DNA from: a virus
Length of the DNA stretch: 29,149 nt
Virus record (IMG/VR): IMGVR_UViG_3300032294_000893
Coordinates: 1-29,149 of that record
Direction: 5' to 3' (one strand)
Part shown: positions 19,261-28,145 of the stretch, piece after piece
Layout: every line of letters starts with the position of its first letter
Position numbering within the stretch: the first letter of the stretch is position 1
The notes under the pieces: generated by a model
Told to the model about the DNA's origin: nothing
The model's input: only the letters and a program-made list of their open reading frames with translations
The model's database searches: none
Made by a program: the position numbers and the translations under genes

Positions 19261-19810
19261 ACTTTCTTAAATAATTTGATTCCCAAAAAAATTGAAAATC
19301 TCTATGAATACCATTTGAAAAACTTTTACTAATTTTATCTCTATTTGCACATCTATAAACTGATCTTAAATCAAATCTTTTATCAGCTTTAATTGAAGTA
19401 TTACCATTAAATTTAATAACTTCATTATTTAATAAAGAAACACCAATAATATTTTCTTTAAATGGTTTTCCTAAACTAAATTTATTACCCATCATAAATT
19501 TACTATGATTTTCTATAAATGATTGTGGCTGTTTACTACCTATTCTACCATCGCCACCATCAGTTAAGTTACAAAGATTTAATCCTTTTTGTCTAAATTT
19601 TTTAATTAAAGACATTTCAATTTCTTTAGCTTCTTTATCATTTAAACCTGATTCATAAATCATGGTTGTATATGATATTTTATCTGTAATTCTTTTCCAC
19701 CAACTATTTCTACCAAACTTACTAAAAGCTCTTTTTATGCTTCCAATACCAACATAAAAGACTTCATTTATATCATTTCTAATATGCAGATAAACTACTT
19801 TATCTGTCAT
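19250..19810 (-). CDS. GIY-YIG homing endonuclease with NUMOD-like tail
   Basis: The product is 186 aa. VVYLHIRNDINEVFYVGIGS (5-24) is the GIY-YIG core in the YLH...FYVGIG form, followed by RAFSKFGRNSWW and the catalytic Glu region KEIEMSLIKKF, then NLTDGGDG. The C-terminal half (KPFKENIIGVSLLNNEVIKF to DLRSVYRCANRDK) resembles NUMOD DNA-binding modules. It lies exactly between the tip protein gene and the fibre gene, at the start codon of the latter. AGGGGAAATAA precedes its ATG; a near copy of that leader follows its stop. It is a free-standing mobile gene, not within a recognisable intron. Confidence 0.85.
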   Translation of the reverse strand: MTDKVVYLHIRNDINEVFYVGIGSIKRAFSKFGRNSWWKRITDKISYTTMIYESGLNDKEAKEIEMSLIKKFRQKGLNLCNLTDGGDGRIGSKQPQSFIENHSKFMMGNKFSLGKPFKENIIGVSLLNNEVIKFNGNTSIKADKRFDLRSVYRCANRDKISKSFSNGIHRDFQFFWESNYLRKWGK

Positions 19811-19820
19811 TTATTTCCCC

Positions 19821-22800
19821 TTATGCCGCACCTGCGCGAGCGAATGTTTGTTGTAATAAAATTGTTGTATTATTATCGTAAGCAGTTGTTAAAACATAAT
19901 TGTTTGTGCCTTCAGTATAATCAACGCTTGGTCTTAATAAAGTTCCATTTGCATATACATTTAATGCGTTTAATGTAAATGGGAACGAATAAGTTAATTG
20001 CCCATTAACGCTAAATGTAACCACATTTTGCGGCGTGCCTGTTGGCGTTGTTAAGTTATTGGCGCTAAACTGTATTATAACCAATCTTCCTGTAGTTGTG
20101 CTAGGAAAATTAGTAATTGCATTGTTTACAATATCAAAGTCTTGCTCATTCACAACTGTGCCATTAATAAATGGCAATTCATAACCTGAATGAAAATCCC
20201 ATGTTGTAGGTGTGTATGTCGTAGCGTTAGTTAAATCAGCTTCCCAGCGGCTAATAACAGGATAGCTTGATCCTGAAGCTCTGTAAGTATAAATCTTATT
20301 ACCAATAGATGCTGTTATAGCGCCTGTAAATGTAATGGTGCGAGTGCCATAATTAACTGTAGAAACTGTGTAAGTGGTTGGTGTGCCTGTATTGCTAAAG
20401 GTTAATAAATCACCTGCACGAATTAGTTGTTGCGGCATTTGCGCTATATCCCAAACAACACTTGATGCGCCTACAGTTGAAACTGTCAATTGAGTAGGAT
20501 CGTAATAATTGCCACTTGATGTGGCTCTAAATGAAATAATGGTAATAATGTCATTTAAAGTAACGCCTGTGCCAAAAGTAACTGTGCCTGTAGCGCCACC
20601 TGTATCAGTATATGTAGATTCGTTTTGCAATAATCCGTTTCTAAATACTAAACATTGATCTTTAATATAAGATGATGCCCTTGTTACTGTAAATACAGTT
20701 TGTCCTGAAGTTGCGGTAAATGTGGCAATCGTCATAAAGAAATCGTCAGGGCTAGTAAATCCAACAACTCGCCCATAAATATCAACTGTTATTGTTGCGG
20801 CTGATCCTGTAAATGTAGGTGAACCACCAAAATCTAGGAATTGATCTAATGATGCAATAAGTCTGCCATCGTTTGTATTGCTAACTAATACTTGACCTGT
20901 GCCAACTGTAGTCGTTCCCGTTGATATAACTTGGCCTGTTGGCTGATCTAAATCAATAATATTTGGATTTAATGAATTAGGATCAAGCGCTGACCATATT
21001 GTAGGATTAAACTGTATAGCAGTCGTAGGCACAAAAGCGCCTGTGCCTGCGGCGTATGCGGCAAAGTCTGTATCAAAACTAAACCTACGGCTTTGACGAT
21101 TGGCATAAGCTAAATAGATGTTTGTGCCAAAAGCAGGATCAGCTAAATACCAATTATATAAAGCAGGATTAGTGGGGGCGGCAGTTCCGCCTGTATTATA
21201 TAAACCAAAATAAAGTCTGTTAGTAGGGCTAAAGCTAAAGTTACTTGTGCCTGTAGCATTATCCGCATAAGCTACGGCAAGATATTTATCTGTATATTGG
21301 AATGTTCTTGGTCGCCATTGTAATTTAGCCGATGCTGGACTATACGCGCTTGAAGCTACGCTATTAACCATGCGACTAAAGAAATACCAATCACCTGCTG
21401 GAATGTCAAATAATTGAATAGGCGGCAATGTAGTATTTATGTCATAAGGATTGCCATTAGATTGTATTTCCGATGTGCCTGCAAATATAAGTTGATTAGT
21501 TGTTGGAAATTGAAAAGCTGAATACCAAATTTCAGCATATTGAATAATGCCAGCACTTGATGTTGTTACTGTTACGCTAAATGATGGATTAGCAATAGTT
21601 GGAAAAGATGATGAAACTGTAGGTGCTGGAACTGTGCCAAAGAAATTAGGTGAGCCAAGACCTGTGTTTGGAATAGGATCAAATTGTGTAATATTTTTAT
21701 CATCATAAACGGCTGGATTATATTCAGATAAACTTAATGCGGCAGTTACTTGACCTGCATCGCTAATTTTTTCAGTAACTTTCATTATTCTAAATAATTT
21801 AGCAGTCCATCCATAATTAGCGTTAGTTACTGTAACCACATCACCAGCTTCTAATTGAAGCCCTACATAATTAATTTCACATTGGACTTGTAAATCATCT
21901 CTTACTGATTCAAGTAATCTATTTGCGATATATTGAGCTTGTATGTCGTTGTTTGTTAATTGTAAAGATAATGATTGTTTATTAACAGGCTCATTAGGAT
22001 AAAGCAAATCAGGTCTTATCACCGCAAGATCATAAGTAACGGAACTAAATGAATCAGTTTGTAAACCATCAGGATATTTAACTTCAATAATATTAAAAGT
22101 ATTTGATGCGTCAATAGGCGTTACTTGAATAGCTGAAATCATATTACTGTTGTTAATATCCATAACAACTGTATATGTTGATTTTTGAATAATAACTGAC
22201 CAAAGGCTTAATATTTCATTGTAACGAACTAAAGAATCACAAGAATTAGCCATAAGCTGTATGTTATTCATAATTCTTTGATTTGTATCTATTACGCCAT
22301 TAAATTCAAATCTTTTAATTGTGGCTGTAAATCCATTAAAAGTAGTGTAGTTTATTAATTCATTTGAATAAGTATTTAATGCGGTTAATGATGCAGTATC
22401 AATTTGAGATACAGGAATAGCCGCACCATAACGAGTAGAGGTAAAATAATCTAATAAACAATCTCCTGGCGCTGATCTTGAATTAGTAACTTTAAATCTA
22501 ACTTGCTGTAAAGCAGTAATATTTAAAGTGGCATTGTATGTAATTTTTACAATAGCAAAAGCCGCATTTGTCATTAACTTGGTTGAATCCCAAGTGTAAA
22601 TAAGATTGCTTGATTGCATAACTTGAATAGCAGTTAATCCGCTATTGGTTGGATTATTTGATCCGTTTCTATACAGATAAATTTCCATATATCCTGTAAC
22701 ATCTTGTGTTACATTTGTTGATTCATCTAACAATCCTGTTACTTTATATTCTTGACCTGGTGTAGTGCTAAATATAACTTTATTACCACCATAATAAACA

Positions 22801-23210
22801 TCGCCAAAAGTAATTGTATCAGGCGTGCCACCTGTTTCTGTATTCGTTACTTCACATAATGAAATGACATAATATAAATTTTGATTGTTTGCAGTAATAG
22901 AAAGGTCTGTAATAATACCGCCAAGCCATGCAGTTCCATAAACTACAGGAAGTTTATTATCGCCAGCCGCAGGAAGTGTTGTTGGATTGCCAGGATTAGG
23001 TTGTTCTTGTTGATTTGGTAAATTCGGTGCAAATACTTTTGATACGACTGAAGATATAACTAAATTAACACCAAAAGCAACAACTCCATAAAGAAATGTT
23101 CCTGCAGTCAATTTTAAAACAGTCCCAGCAATAACACTTCCTACCGCCCAAGCATCTGTGCAGATAAAAAAGAATAAAGCAAAATTAATAATAAATAATA
23201 CTATTTTCAT
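19821..23210 (-). CDS. Tail tip/central fibre protein, J-like, about 1130 aa
   Basis: The start at 23210 gives an ATGA overlap with the GNAT stop; an ATG at 23219 is also possible. The N-terminus is hydrophobic (KIVLFIINFALFFFICTDAW and a second stretch), then LPAAGDNKLPVVYGTAWLGG begins the tip-assembly domain. A middle region LTNNDIQAQYIANRLLESVR to LQLEAGDVVTVTNANYGW is the conserved part of lambda gpJ-like proteins. Fibronectin-like and receptor-type beta modules follow. Two modules, at about 832-895 and at the very end (1073 onward), resemble the knob of the collagen-like fibre. It forms the tail tip and probably contacts the receptor. Confidence 0.8.
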   Translation of the reverse strand: MKIVLFIINFALFFFICTDAWAVGSVIAGTVLKLTAGTFLYGVVAFGVNLVISSVVSKVFAPNLPNQQEQPNPGNPTTLPAAGDNKLPVVYGTAWLGGIITDLSITANNQNLYYVISLCEVTNTETGGTPDTITFGDVYYGGNKVIFSTTPGQEYKVTGLLDESTNVTQDVTGYMEIYLYRNGSNNPTNSGLTAIQVMQSSNLIYTWDSTKLMTNAAFAIVKITYNATLNITALQQVRFKVTNSRSAPGDCLLDYFTSTRYGAAIPVSQIDTASLTALNTYSNELINYTTFNGFTATIKRFEFNGVIDTNQRIMNNIQLMANSCDSLVRYNEILSLWSVIIQKSTYTVVMDINNSNMISAIQVTPIDASNTFNIIEVKYPDGLQTDSFSSVTYDLAVIRPDLLYPNEPVNKQSLSLQLTNNDIQAQYIANRLLESVRDDLQVQCEINYVGLQLEAGDVVTVTNANYGWTAKLFRIMKVTEKISDAGQVTAALSLSEYNPAVYDDKNITQFDPIPNTGLGSPNFFGTVPAPTVSSSFPTIANPSFSVTVTTSSAGIIQYAEIWYSAFQFPTTNQLIFAGTSEIQSNGNPYDINTTLPPIQLFDIPAGDWYFFSRMVNSVASSAYSPASAKLQWRPRTFQYTDKYLAVAYADNATGTSNFSFSPTNRLYFGLYNTGGTAAPTNPALYNWYLADPAFGTNIYLAYANRQSRRFSFDTDFAAYAAGTGAFVPTTAIQFNPTIWSALDPNSLNPNIIDLDQPTGQVISTGTTTVGTGQVLVSNTNDGRLIASLDQFLDFGGSPTFTGSAATITVDIYGRVVGFTSPDDFFMTIATFTATSGQTVFTVTRASSYIKDQCLVFRNGLLQNESTYTDTGGATGTVTFGTGVTLNDIITIISFRATSSGNYYDPTQLTVSTVGASSVVWDIAQMPQQLIRAGDLLTFSNTGTPTTYTVSTVNYGTRTITFTGAITASIGNKIYTYRASGSSYPVISRWEADLTNATTYTPTTWDFHSGYELPFINGTVVNEQDFDIVNNAITNFPSTTTGRLVIIQFSANNLTTPTGTPQNVVTFSVNGQLTYSFPFTLNALNVYANGTLLRPSVDYTEGTNNYVLTTAYDNNTTILLQQTFARAGAA

Positions 23211-23641
23211 TGCATCCAATTTTCTTCAATTTTTTGAAATTCAAATCTTGAATAATCAATATTAGGGCTAGTTGTCATTTTTGTTATAGTAAAAAGTTTA
23301 ATTCTGCCTTGTGCTTTTAATTCTTTAGCATAATCAATATAAGCTTTTAATAATTTATATCCTATTGTTTTATGTCTATATTCAGGCTTTACATACCAAG
23401 CTAATTCATACATAGCTAAAGTTTGATCGCACCATATTACAGGACTTATAATTCCCATAATAAAACCTATGTTATCTTCTATAAATATTACACCTTGACC
23501 TGCTATTATTCCATTAACTAACTTATTAAAATATTCAGGATTATCTATATCTTTGTATTGCTGAATAGGGCTTTCATCCCTAAACATCCTCATCATTTCT
23601 GTTAATTGTGTTATGTCGTATTTTGTGGCTTGTCTTATCAT
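23207..23641 (-). CDS. GNAT acetyltransferase
   Basis: The product is 144 aa. IRQATKYDITQLTEMM at the start, FIEDNIGFIMGIIS in the middle, then MYELAWYVKPEYRHKTIGYK (motif A, with the acetyl-CoA loop R-H-K-T-I-G) and FEFQKIEENW are the GNAT fold in order. It transfers an acetyl group from acetyl-CoA, probably to a protein amine. Its location between the distal tail gene and the tip protein gene is common among aquatic siphophages. A target on the tail tip or on a host protein is unproven. The start overlaps the upstream stop by one base. Confidence 0.85.
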   Translation of the reverse strand: MIRQATKYDITQLTEMMRMFRDESPIQQYKDIDNPEYFNKLVNGIIAGQGVIFIEDNIGFIMGIISPVIWCDQTLAMYELAWYVKPEYRHKTIGYKLLKAYIDYAKELKAQGRIKLFTITKMTTSPNIDYSRFEFQKIEENWMQ

Positions 23642-24387
23642 TAAGTTTTACCGAATGGATAATTAATAGTTTGAATAAAAGGCACGCGCAACATTGAAGT
23701 ATCTAATGGTGCAAAATAACGCCAACTATTGTTATTGGTATATCTTCCAGCCGTTCTATTTTGTAAAATAATTTGAACGCTAGATGCTGAAATAGAAATA
23801 ATGCCTACATATTGTCTTACTTCTTCCATCCATTGCTCTGATATGCCATAAGAATTAATGTAGCCTGTAAAAAACTTATATAAACCACCTGTGCCACCTG
23901 TCGTTATTAATGCGCCATTTGTATTAAAAAATCCATGCCACATTTCAATTAATGATCCTTTAGCATTAAGACTTAATACCCAACCTAATAAAGCAGTATC
24001 AATGCCGACAATTGTAATTGTAGTTTCGTTAGCAGTTGATTTAATATCTCTTGTTACATCGCCTACTTGCACTAAAGTTCCAAGAGCGCTAAATGGTTGA
24101 GTATCAACGGCTGATATAGTTAATTCGGAAGGAGCGGTAGACATTCTGTAAATTAAAGATTGTGTTGCATAACCTGTGCCACCTGTTGAACCTGTAGCTA
24201 CAAAAGAAACGCCTACAGTATTAGATGATGCGCCAACGGAAACAAAATCTGTAGTTCCTACTCTTTTAATTGTATAAGTAGTGCCAATAACAAGATCAGG
24301 CGGATCAACATTTTGTTGCGTAGTGATACGCACAAAATCTGCCATTCTTATATTATTGGTATTATCTACAGGCGTTATTACATTCAT
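23641..24387 (-). CDS. Minor tail protein (L/DUF2163-like) with inserted beta domain
   Basis: The product is 248 aa. An N-terminal FVRITTQQ segment and a later LIYRMSTAPSELTISAVDT are the two parts of a tail-protein start that are usually adjacent. Between them (about residues 32-75) sits a separate domain, IGTTYTIKRVGTTDFVSVGA and SNTVGVSFVATG, a module that also occurs in other phage structural proteins. The C-terminal half (WVLSLNAKGSLIEMWHGFF, then FTGYINSYGISEQW) is the L-like domain that joins the tail tip. The start overlaps the upstream stop as ATGA. Confidence 0.65.
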   Translation of the reverse strand: MNVITPVDNTNNIRMADFVRITTQQNVDPPDLVIGTTYTIKRVGTTDFVSVGASSNTVGVSFVATGSTGGTGYATQSLIYRMSTAPSELTISAVDTQPFSALGTLVQVGDVTRDIKSTANETTITIVGIDTALLGWVLSLNAKGSLIEMWHGFFNTNGALITTGGTGGLYKFFTGYINSYGISEQWMEEVRQYVGIISISASSVQIILQNRTAGRYTNNNSWRYFAPLDTSMLRVPFIQTINYPFGKT

Positions 24388-25067
24388 AGGACATCTTCAA
24401 AAGCTTTAAAAGTTCCTGACCATTGAATAAATGAATCGTTAGTCATAGGCACTAAAGCATAAGTTGGATATTCTCTTAAAATAACAGGGAAAGTAGTTCC
24501 TGTAAAAGTAGTGCCACCTAATGAAATAGTTGTGCCATATTGACCTATGACACATTGAACAGTAGTAACTACGGCATCAATAAGGTTTCTGTGAACAGGA
24601 ATAGATACAGTTGAGCCAGCACCTCTTTGAACATCAGCCGTTGCTATATAAGCATATCGACCTACTTGGCAAAAGTCGCCTGTTTTAACAATAAAAGCAG
24701 TTGATGATATAGAAGGCAAGCTTCCAAGCACTAAAGTTTTATTTGCTGAAGCTGAAGTCCATGAGCAAGCGCCAATTTGAGCAGGTGACATATCGCCTTG
24801 ATATGAAATATAACTATTCCAGCCTGTAGAACCAAAATTTAAAAATTGCTCTGTGGATTTATCTGCTACGCGCAAGGCTGATAATAATTCTCTGTTTTGA
24901 GAATAAAGCAAATAATTCATTGGCTTCATTTCAAAAGCAAAAGGTTGAACAGTAAGAAGTTCGGAAGTGGATATTCTTTGGTTACGGCTAACCATTTGAC
25001 CTACAAATTTTTGGTCATTAATGCCTACGGATTCAGCAATAGCAAGTATAGTGTTTAAATTAGCCAT
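24384..25067 (-). CDS. Distal tail-type minor tail protein, 227 aa
   Basis: The product begins MANLNTILAIAESVGINDQK, then MVSRNQRISTSELLTVQPFA and YSQNRELLSALRVADKSTEQ. The strand pattern 'SR.QRI...V.PF.F...P....YS..R.LL' followed by YISYQGDMSPAQIGA is one I associate with distal tail proteins of marine and freshwater siphophages. It lies directly after the tape measure gene, where the distal tail protein is expected. No ribosome-binding site better than CAGATAAT is seen, and coupling to the tape measure stop (four bases) is probable. Confidence 0.65.
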   Translation of the reverse strand: MANLNTILAIAESVGINDQKFVGQMVSRNQRISTSELLTVQPFAFEMKPMNYLLYSQNRELLSALRVADKSTEQFLNFGSTGWNSYISYQGDMSPAQIGACSWTSASANKTLVLGSLPSISSTAFIVKTGDFCQVGRYAYIATADVQRGAGSTVSIPVHRNLIDAVVTTVQCVIGQYGTTISLGGTTFTGTTFPVILREYPTYALVPMTNDSFIQWSGTFKAFEDVL

Positions 25068-25070
25068 ATA

Positions 25071-26777
25071 TTATCTGCTTTGTGGTAATGATCTTTGTGC
25101 TGATTGATTAGCTGACCAAATTGTTTCTTTATTTTTACTTAAAAATTGAATGCCTGATTGTGTATCAATAGCACTCATATTTTGTATGTAAGGACCATTA
25201 TACACGATTTGAGCGCCACCGTTCATCATAGAGCTTAATTGATTGTTAGGAATAATAGCGCCTGCGGTTTTAGGAATAAACAATTCAGGGCCACGCTCGC
25301 CAACAATAGCTGGGCCTGAAATAGGGCCACCATCAGCTAAAAATTTTATCCCACCACTAAATGCAGTTTTGCTTCCACCACCGCCAAATATGCCACTAAA
25401 AAAATCACCTATGCCCAAACTATTAAATATACTTGTAGCTTGAGCTTTTAATTGTATTTGAATTAAATCTGCAATAATGCTACGAGCTAAATCACTAAAA
25501 CTTAATTTACCTGTTCTAACAAAATTATCTAATGCTTGTTCCATATTTTGTGTAATTGATATAAAAGCTTGCTGTCCCATAAGAGCGGCATTATTAGCTT
25601 GTTCAGCATATTCTTCAAAAGCTTTAGACCATCCAGCAGAAAAAGTTTGTTGCGCTTTTAATGTTTCTTTTTGTTGAGCTTGATAATCTAAAAATTTAGT
25701 CAATAACTCAATTTTTCTTTCTGCGGTAAGTAATCCTTTTTGCTCTTCTGTATCTAATTTTTTTTGATAATCAAATTGATCCATTAAATATCTAGTTTGT
25801 AAATCGCTTAATCCTGTAATTTGTGCTTCTTTTTTTAATCTTTCTGTATTTACATCAAGAATTCTTTTTTCATTATTATAATTTTCTTCTTGCATTTTAA
25901 GTCGTTTGAGAATGTCTTTATTAAGTTCCTGTTCTCTATTTATTTTTTCTTCAGCATCTTTTTCGCCTTTAGGCTTTGTGGCAATTTCTTGATTTGGCAT
26001 ATAAACAGCGCCAGGAACAAATCTAGCAAAAAGACCTAAATTTTCATTTAAGAAATTTTTAATCTTTGCCATCATGTTATAAAAAGCAATAGCTTTATCT
26101 GTTATGTATTCAAAAGCTTCACCTATTTGAATAGCAAAACTTGTTTTCATAGTGTCTGAAATTTTTTGAAGGTTATCTAAAGCATTGCCTATTGCTTCAA
26201 AAGCTCGTTGAGCATCTTTATATGATTCTTTATTTCTTTCAAAAGCATCAGCCGCACCACTTAAATCAAGACCTTTAGCTGATTTTCCAAATATATCAAA
26301 AGCAACACCTGTTTTTTCTGTTATATCTTTTAATTCTTTAAAGCCTTTTAAACCTTTAGAAAGTAATTGCTCCATTGATTTGGTGCGTAAATCTTCCATA
26401 GATATACCAAGCTTTTCGAAAGACTTTTGCATATCTGCATTTTGGTGATTAGCTTCAAAAACACTACGGCTAAATTTAGTAACCATTTGAGAAGCGGATT
26501 CAGATTTACCGCCATTTGTTACTAATGCTTCATTAAGTCTTAAAACAGTTTGAACAGAAAGTTCGGAAGCTTGTGCTACATCATTAATGCTATCAGCAAA
26601 GCGAACGGCATTAGTGGCGGCCGCAACAAAAGTTGCGCCAATAGCCGCAACACCTAATCGAGAACTTATAATGGATTGACTAAATCCTTGAAGGCGTTGT
26701 TGAGCTATGCCTAAATTCTTATTGAATTCGCCAGCATCTAAACCTAAAACAACACCTAATCTCGATATTAAAGACAT
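25071..26777 (-). CDS. Tail tape measure protein, 568 aa
   Basis: The N-terminus LGVVLGLDAGEFNKNLGIAQ is typical of tape measure proteins. Long charged helices follow (EEKINREQELNKDILKRLKM and similar), with one hydrophobic run near residues 40-60. Near the C-terminus FVRTGKLSFSDLARSIIADL, then IQIQLKAQA and a Gly-rich FFSGIFGGGGS, is the lambda_tail_tape signature. At roughly 1.5 angstrom per residue it implies a tail of about 85 nm, shorter than lambda (853 aa). AAAAGGTAAG precedes the ATG. The gene spacing on both sides is tight. Confidence 0.88.
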   Translation of the reverse strand: MSLISRLGVVLGLDAGEFNKNLGIAQQRLQGFSQSIISSRLGVAAIGATFVAAATNAVRFADSINDVAQASELSVQTVLRLNEALVTNGGKSESASQMVTKFSRSVFEANHQNADMQKSFEKLGISMEDLRTKSMEQLLSKGLKGFKELKDITEKTGVAFDIFGKSAKGLDLSGAADAFERNKESYKDAQRAFEAIGNALDNLQKISDTMKTSFAIQIGEAFEYITDKAIAFYNMMAKIKNFLNENLGLFARFVPGAVYMPNQEIATKPKGEKDAEEKINREQELNKDILKRLKMQEENYNNEKRILDVNTERLKKEAQITGLSDLQTRYLMDQFDYQKKLDTEEQKGLLTAERKIELLTKFLDYQAQQKETLKAQQTFSAGWSKAFEEYAEQANNAALMGQQAFISITQNMEQALDNFVRTGKLSFSDLARSIIADLIQIQLKAQATSIFNSLGIGDFFSGIFGGGGSKTAFSGGIKFLADGGPISGPAIVGERGPELFIPKTAGAIIPNNQLSSMMNGGAQIVYNGPYIQNMSAIDTQSGIQFLSKNKETIWSANQSAQRSLPQSR

Positions 26778-26782
26778 TTTAC

Positions 26783-27124
26783 TTACCTTTTAAATTTGTT
26801 TATATCAAACCCTTGCGCTTGGCTTATAAAAGTAAGTAGCGATTCACTTGCAGATAATTCAGGCTCATTATAATAATAATTATAAGTTGTTCCCAATATA
26901 TCTTTAAGCTTATAAGTTGAACTATTACTTGCTCGCAGATAATTAAACACGCCTGTCGTTAGCGTTCCTAGCCCTACCGCAACACTTTTATTACCTAAAG
27001 CACCATCAGCATACATAACCATAATTTGATGCATTGTAGCTTCATCTAATGCGTTTATAGTGTCTTGTGTATGCCCATTAAAAATAAGTGCCGCACGAAC
27101 TTGAGTTCTTAATGAGCTAGTTAC
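26783..27124 (-). CDS. Tail assembly chaperone T-part, made by -1 frameshift
   Basis: Only the last 83 codons have an ATG (27034). The frame is open upstream for 30 more codons (VTSSLRTQVRAALIFNGHTQ and on) with no ATG, GTG or TTG, up to the stop region of the preceding gene in the -1 frame. This is the lambda G/GT arrangement: ribosomes slip back one base near the end of G and produce a GT fusion, here 271-272 aa. The slip site is probably A-AAG at 27124-27127 in front of the TAA; no ideal X-XXY-YYZ heptamer is seen. The T segment (FNYLRASNSSTYKLKDIL and others) fits known GT tails. It recruits tape measure and tube proteins during tail assembly. Confidence 0.7.
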   Translation of the reverse strand, partial: VTSSLRTQVRAALIFNGHTQDTINALDEATMHQIMVMYADGALGNKSVAVGLGTLTTGVFNYLRASNSSTYKLKDILGTTYNYYYNEPELSASESLLTFISQAQGFDINKFKR

Positions 27125-27600
27125 TTTGAGCGGATTTCCTTATATTCAGGGCTTATAACTTCGTTAATCTTTTCGACCAATGTTAGCTGGATTGCTAATG
27201 GAAATTCAGCTTCCACATCTTTATATTCAAGGCCTTCTAGCGTTTGACCATCTTCAGGTATTAAAAATTTAATATATTCAGTAATTCTGTGTTGAATCGT
27301 AGCTTTATTTTTAGCGGCTTCTTTAATAGATCGACCATCCACAATAATGTCATTATCTTTAAATTCTACATTATCGCTTGCTTCATCTTTAAATTTAATT
27401 AAATCTTTACTTAATTCTTGATATATTTCTTCAACTTCTTTTTCATTAGGATTTTTAAAATATTCATAAATAGCTTCAATTTCTGCTACGCTTGGCACTC
27501 TTACTTTAAAAGTATGATTACCCAATTCAAAAGTTCTAGTAAGAATAGAAATTTTATTCTCTTCATACTTTTTCCCTAAAGCTGATCCCAATTTACTCAT
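27121..27600 (-). CDS. Tail assembly chaperone G-part, 159 aa
   Basis: The product begins MSKLGSALGKKYEENKISIL and carries RTFELGNHTFKVRVPSVAEI then YEYFKNPNEKEVEEIYQEL, an acidic, helical protein typical of G-type chaperones of siphophage tails. It ends with EIRSK and TAA, from where a -1 shift continues into the T frame. It is upstream of the tape measure gene, as the synteny of such phages demands. The start overlaps the gp10-like stop (ATGA). It is a scaffold for the tape measure and is not expected in the virion. Confidence 0.75.
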   Translation of the reverse strand: MSKLGSALGKKYEENKISILTRTFELGNHTFKVRVPSVAEIEAIYEYFKNPNEKEVEEIYQELSKDLIKFKDEASDNVEFKDNDIIVDGRSIKEAAKNKATIQHRITEYIKFLIPEDGQTLEGLEYKDVEAEFPLAIQLTLVEKINEVISPEYKEIRSK

Positions 27601-28145
27601 ACATTCTTACTCCTATATTGTTCAATCTTTTGTTTTAAAATTTGTCCTAATGTTGCACTTACCGCTTGAGCTTGTGATTCTAAAGAAATTCTTAAAAAAG
27701 GTTGAGCCGCCATTTTTGCAGTTCCAAACTCATTAGCCGCCGCTCTACCATCCGCAAGATAACCCTGCTCTGCAAAATAAGCTTTTCTAGCGCTTTTATA
27801 TTCAGCACCTTTTAAATGTCCATGCGATGCTTTAAATTTATTTTTTAAAGATTTAGGAATTGGTTTTGTGGAAACTAAAGATATGACAGAATCTTGGTAT
27901 TTTACATATCTTGATTGTTTGTCTTTTCCGCTTGGTCGTCTAGCCGTAATATATAGCGAACGATCCAATGTTCCTGTATCTTTAGGAGATAATGATTTTG
28001 CCATAGCCAAAACAGGTTTTATGGCTTCTCTAACGGCTGGAATTAAAACTTTACTTGTAGATTGTTTATCCCCAATTTCGTTTCTTAATTTTTCAAACAC
28101 TTCAAGGGTTTCTTTTAATCCTTTTATTTCAAAGGCTGTAGCCAT
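27597..28145 (-). CDS. HK97 gp10-like minor tail/neck protein
   Basis: The product is 182 aa. A helical start (EIKGLKETLEVFEKLRNEIG), then VREAIKPVLAMAKSLSPKDT, GTLDRSLYI and the closing AANEFGTAKMAAQPFLRISL are the features of the HK97 gp10 family in order. It has a joining role between head and tail tube. In most genomes it stands before the tail tube gene, but here it comes after it, which is a modest rearrangement. The C-terminal basic helix is usual. It overlaps both neighbours by a few bases. Confidence 0.8.
   Translation of the reverse strand: MATAFEIKGLKETLEVFEKLRNEIGDKQSTSKVLIPAVREAIKPVLAMAKSLSPKDTGTLDRSLYITARRPSGKDKQSRYVKYQDSVISLVSTKPIPKSLKNKFKASHGHLKGAEYKSARKAYFAEQGYLADGRAAANEFGTAKMAAQPFLRISLESQAQAVSATLGQILKQKIEQYRSKNV

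Noticed and set aside
19250-19820. Group I intron around the GIY-YIG gene
   Set aside because: There are only about ten bases before and one after the frame, so there is no room for an intron core.
25243-25443. Plus-strand Pro-rich frame
   Set aside because: Antisense to the Gly-rich end of the tape measure gene.
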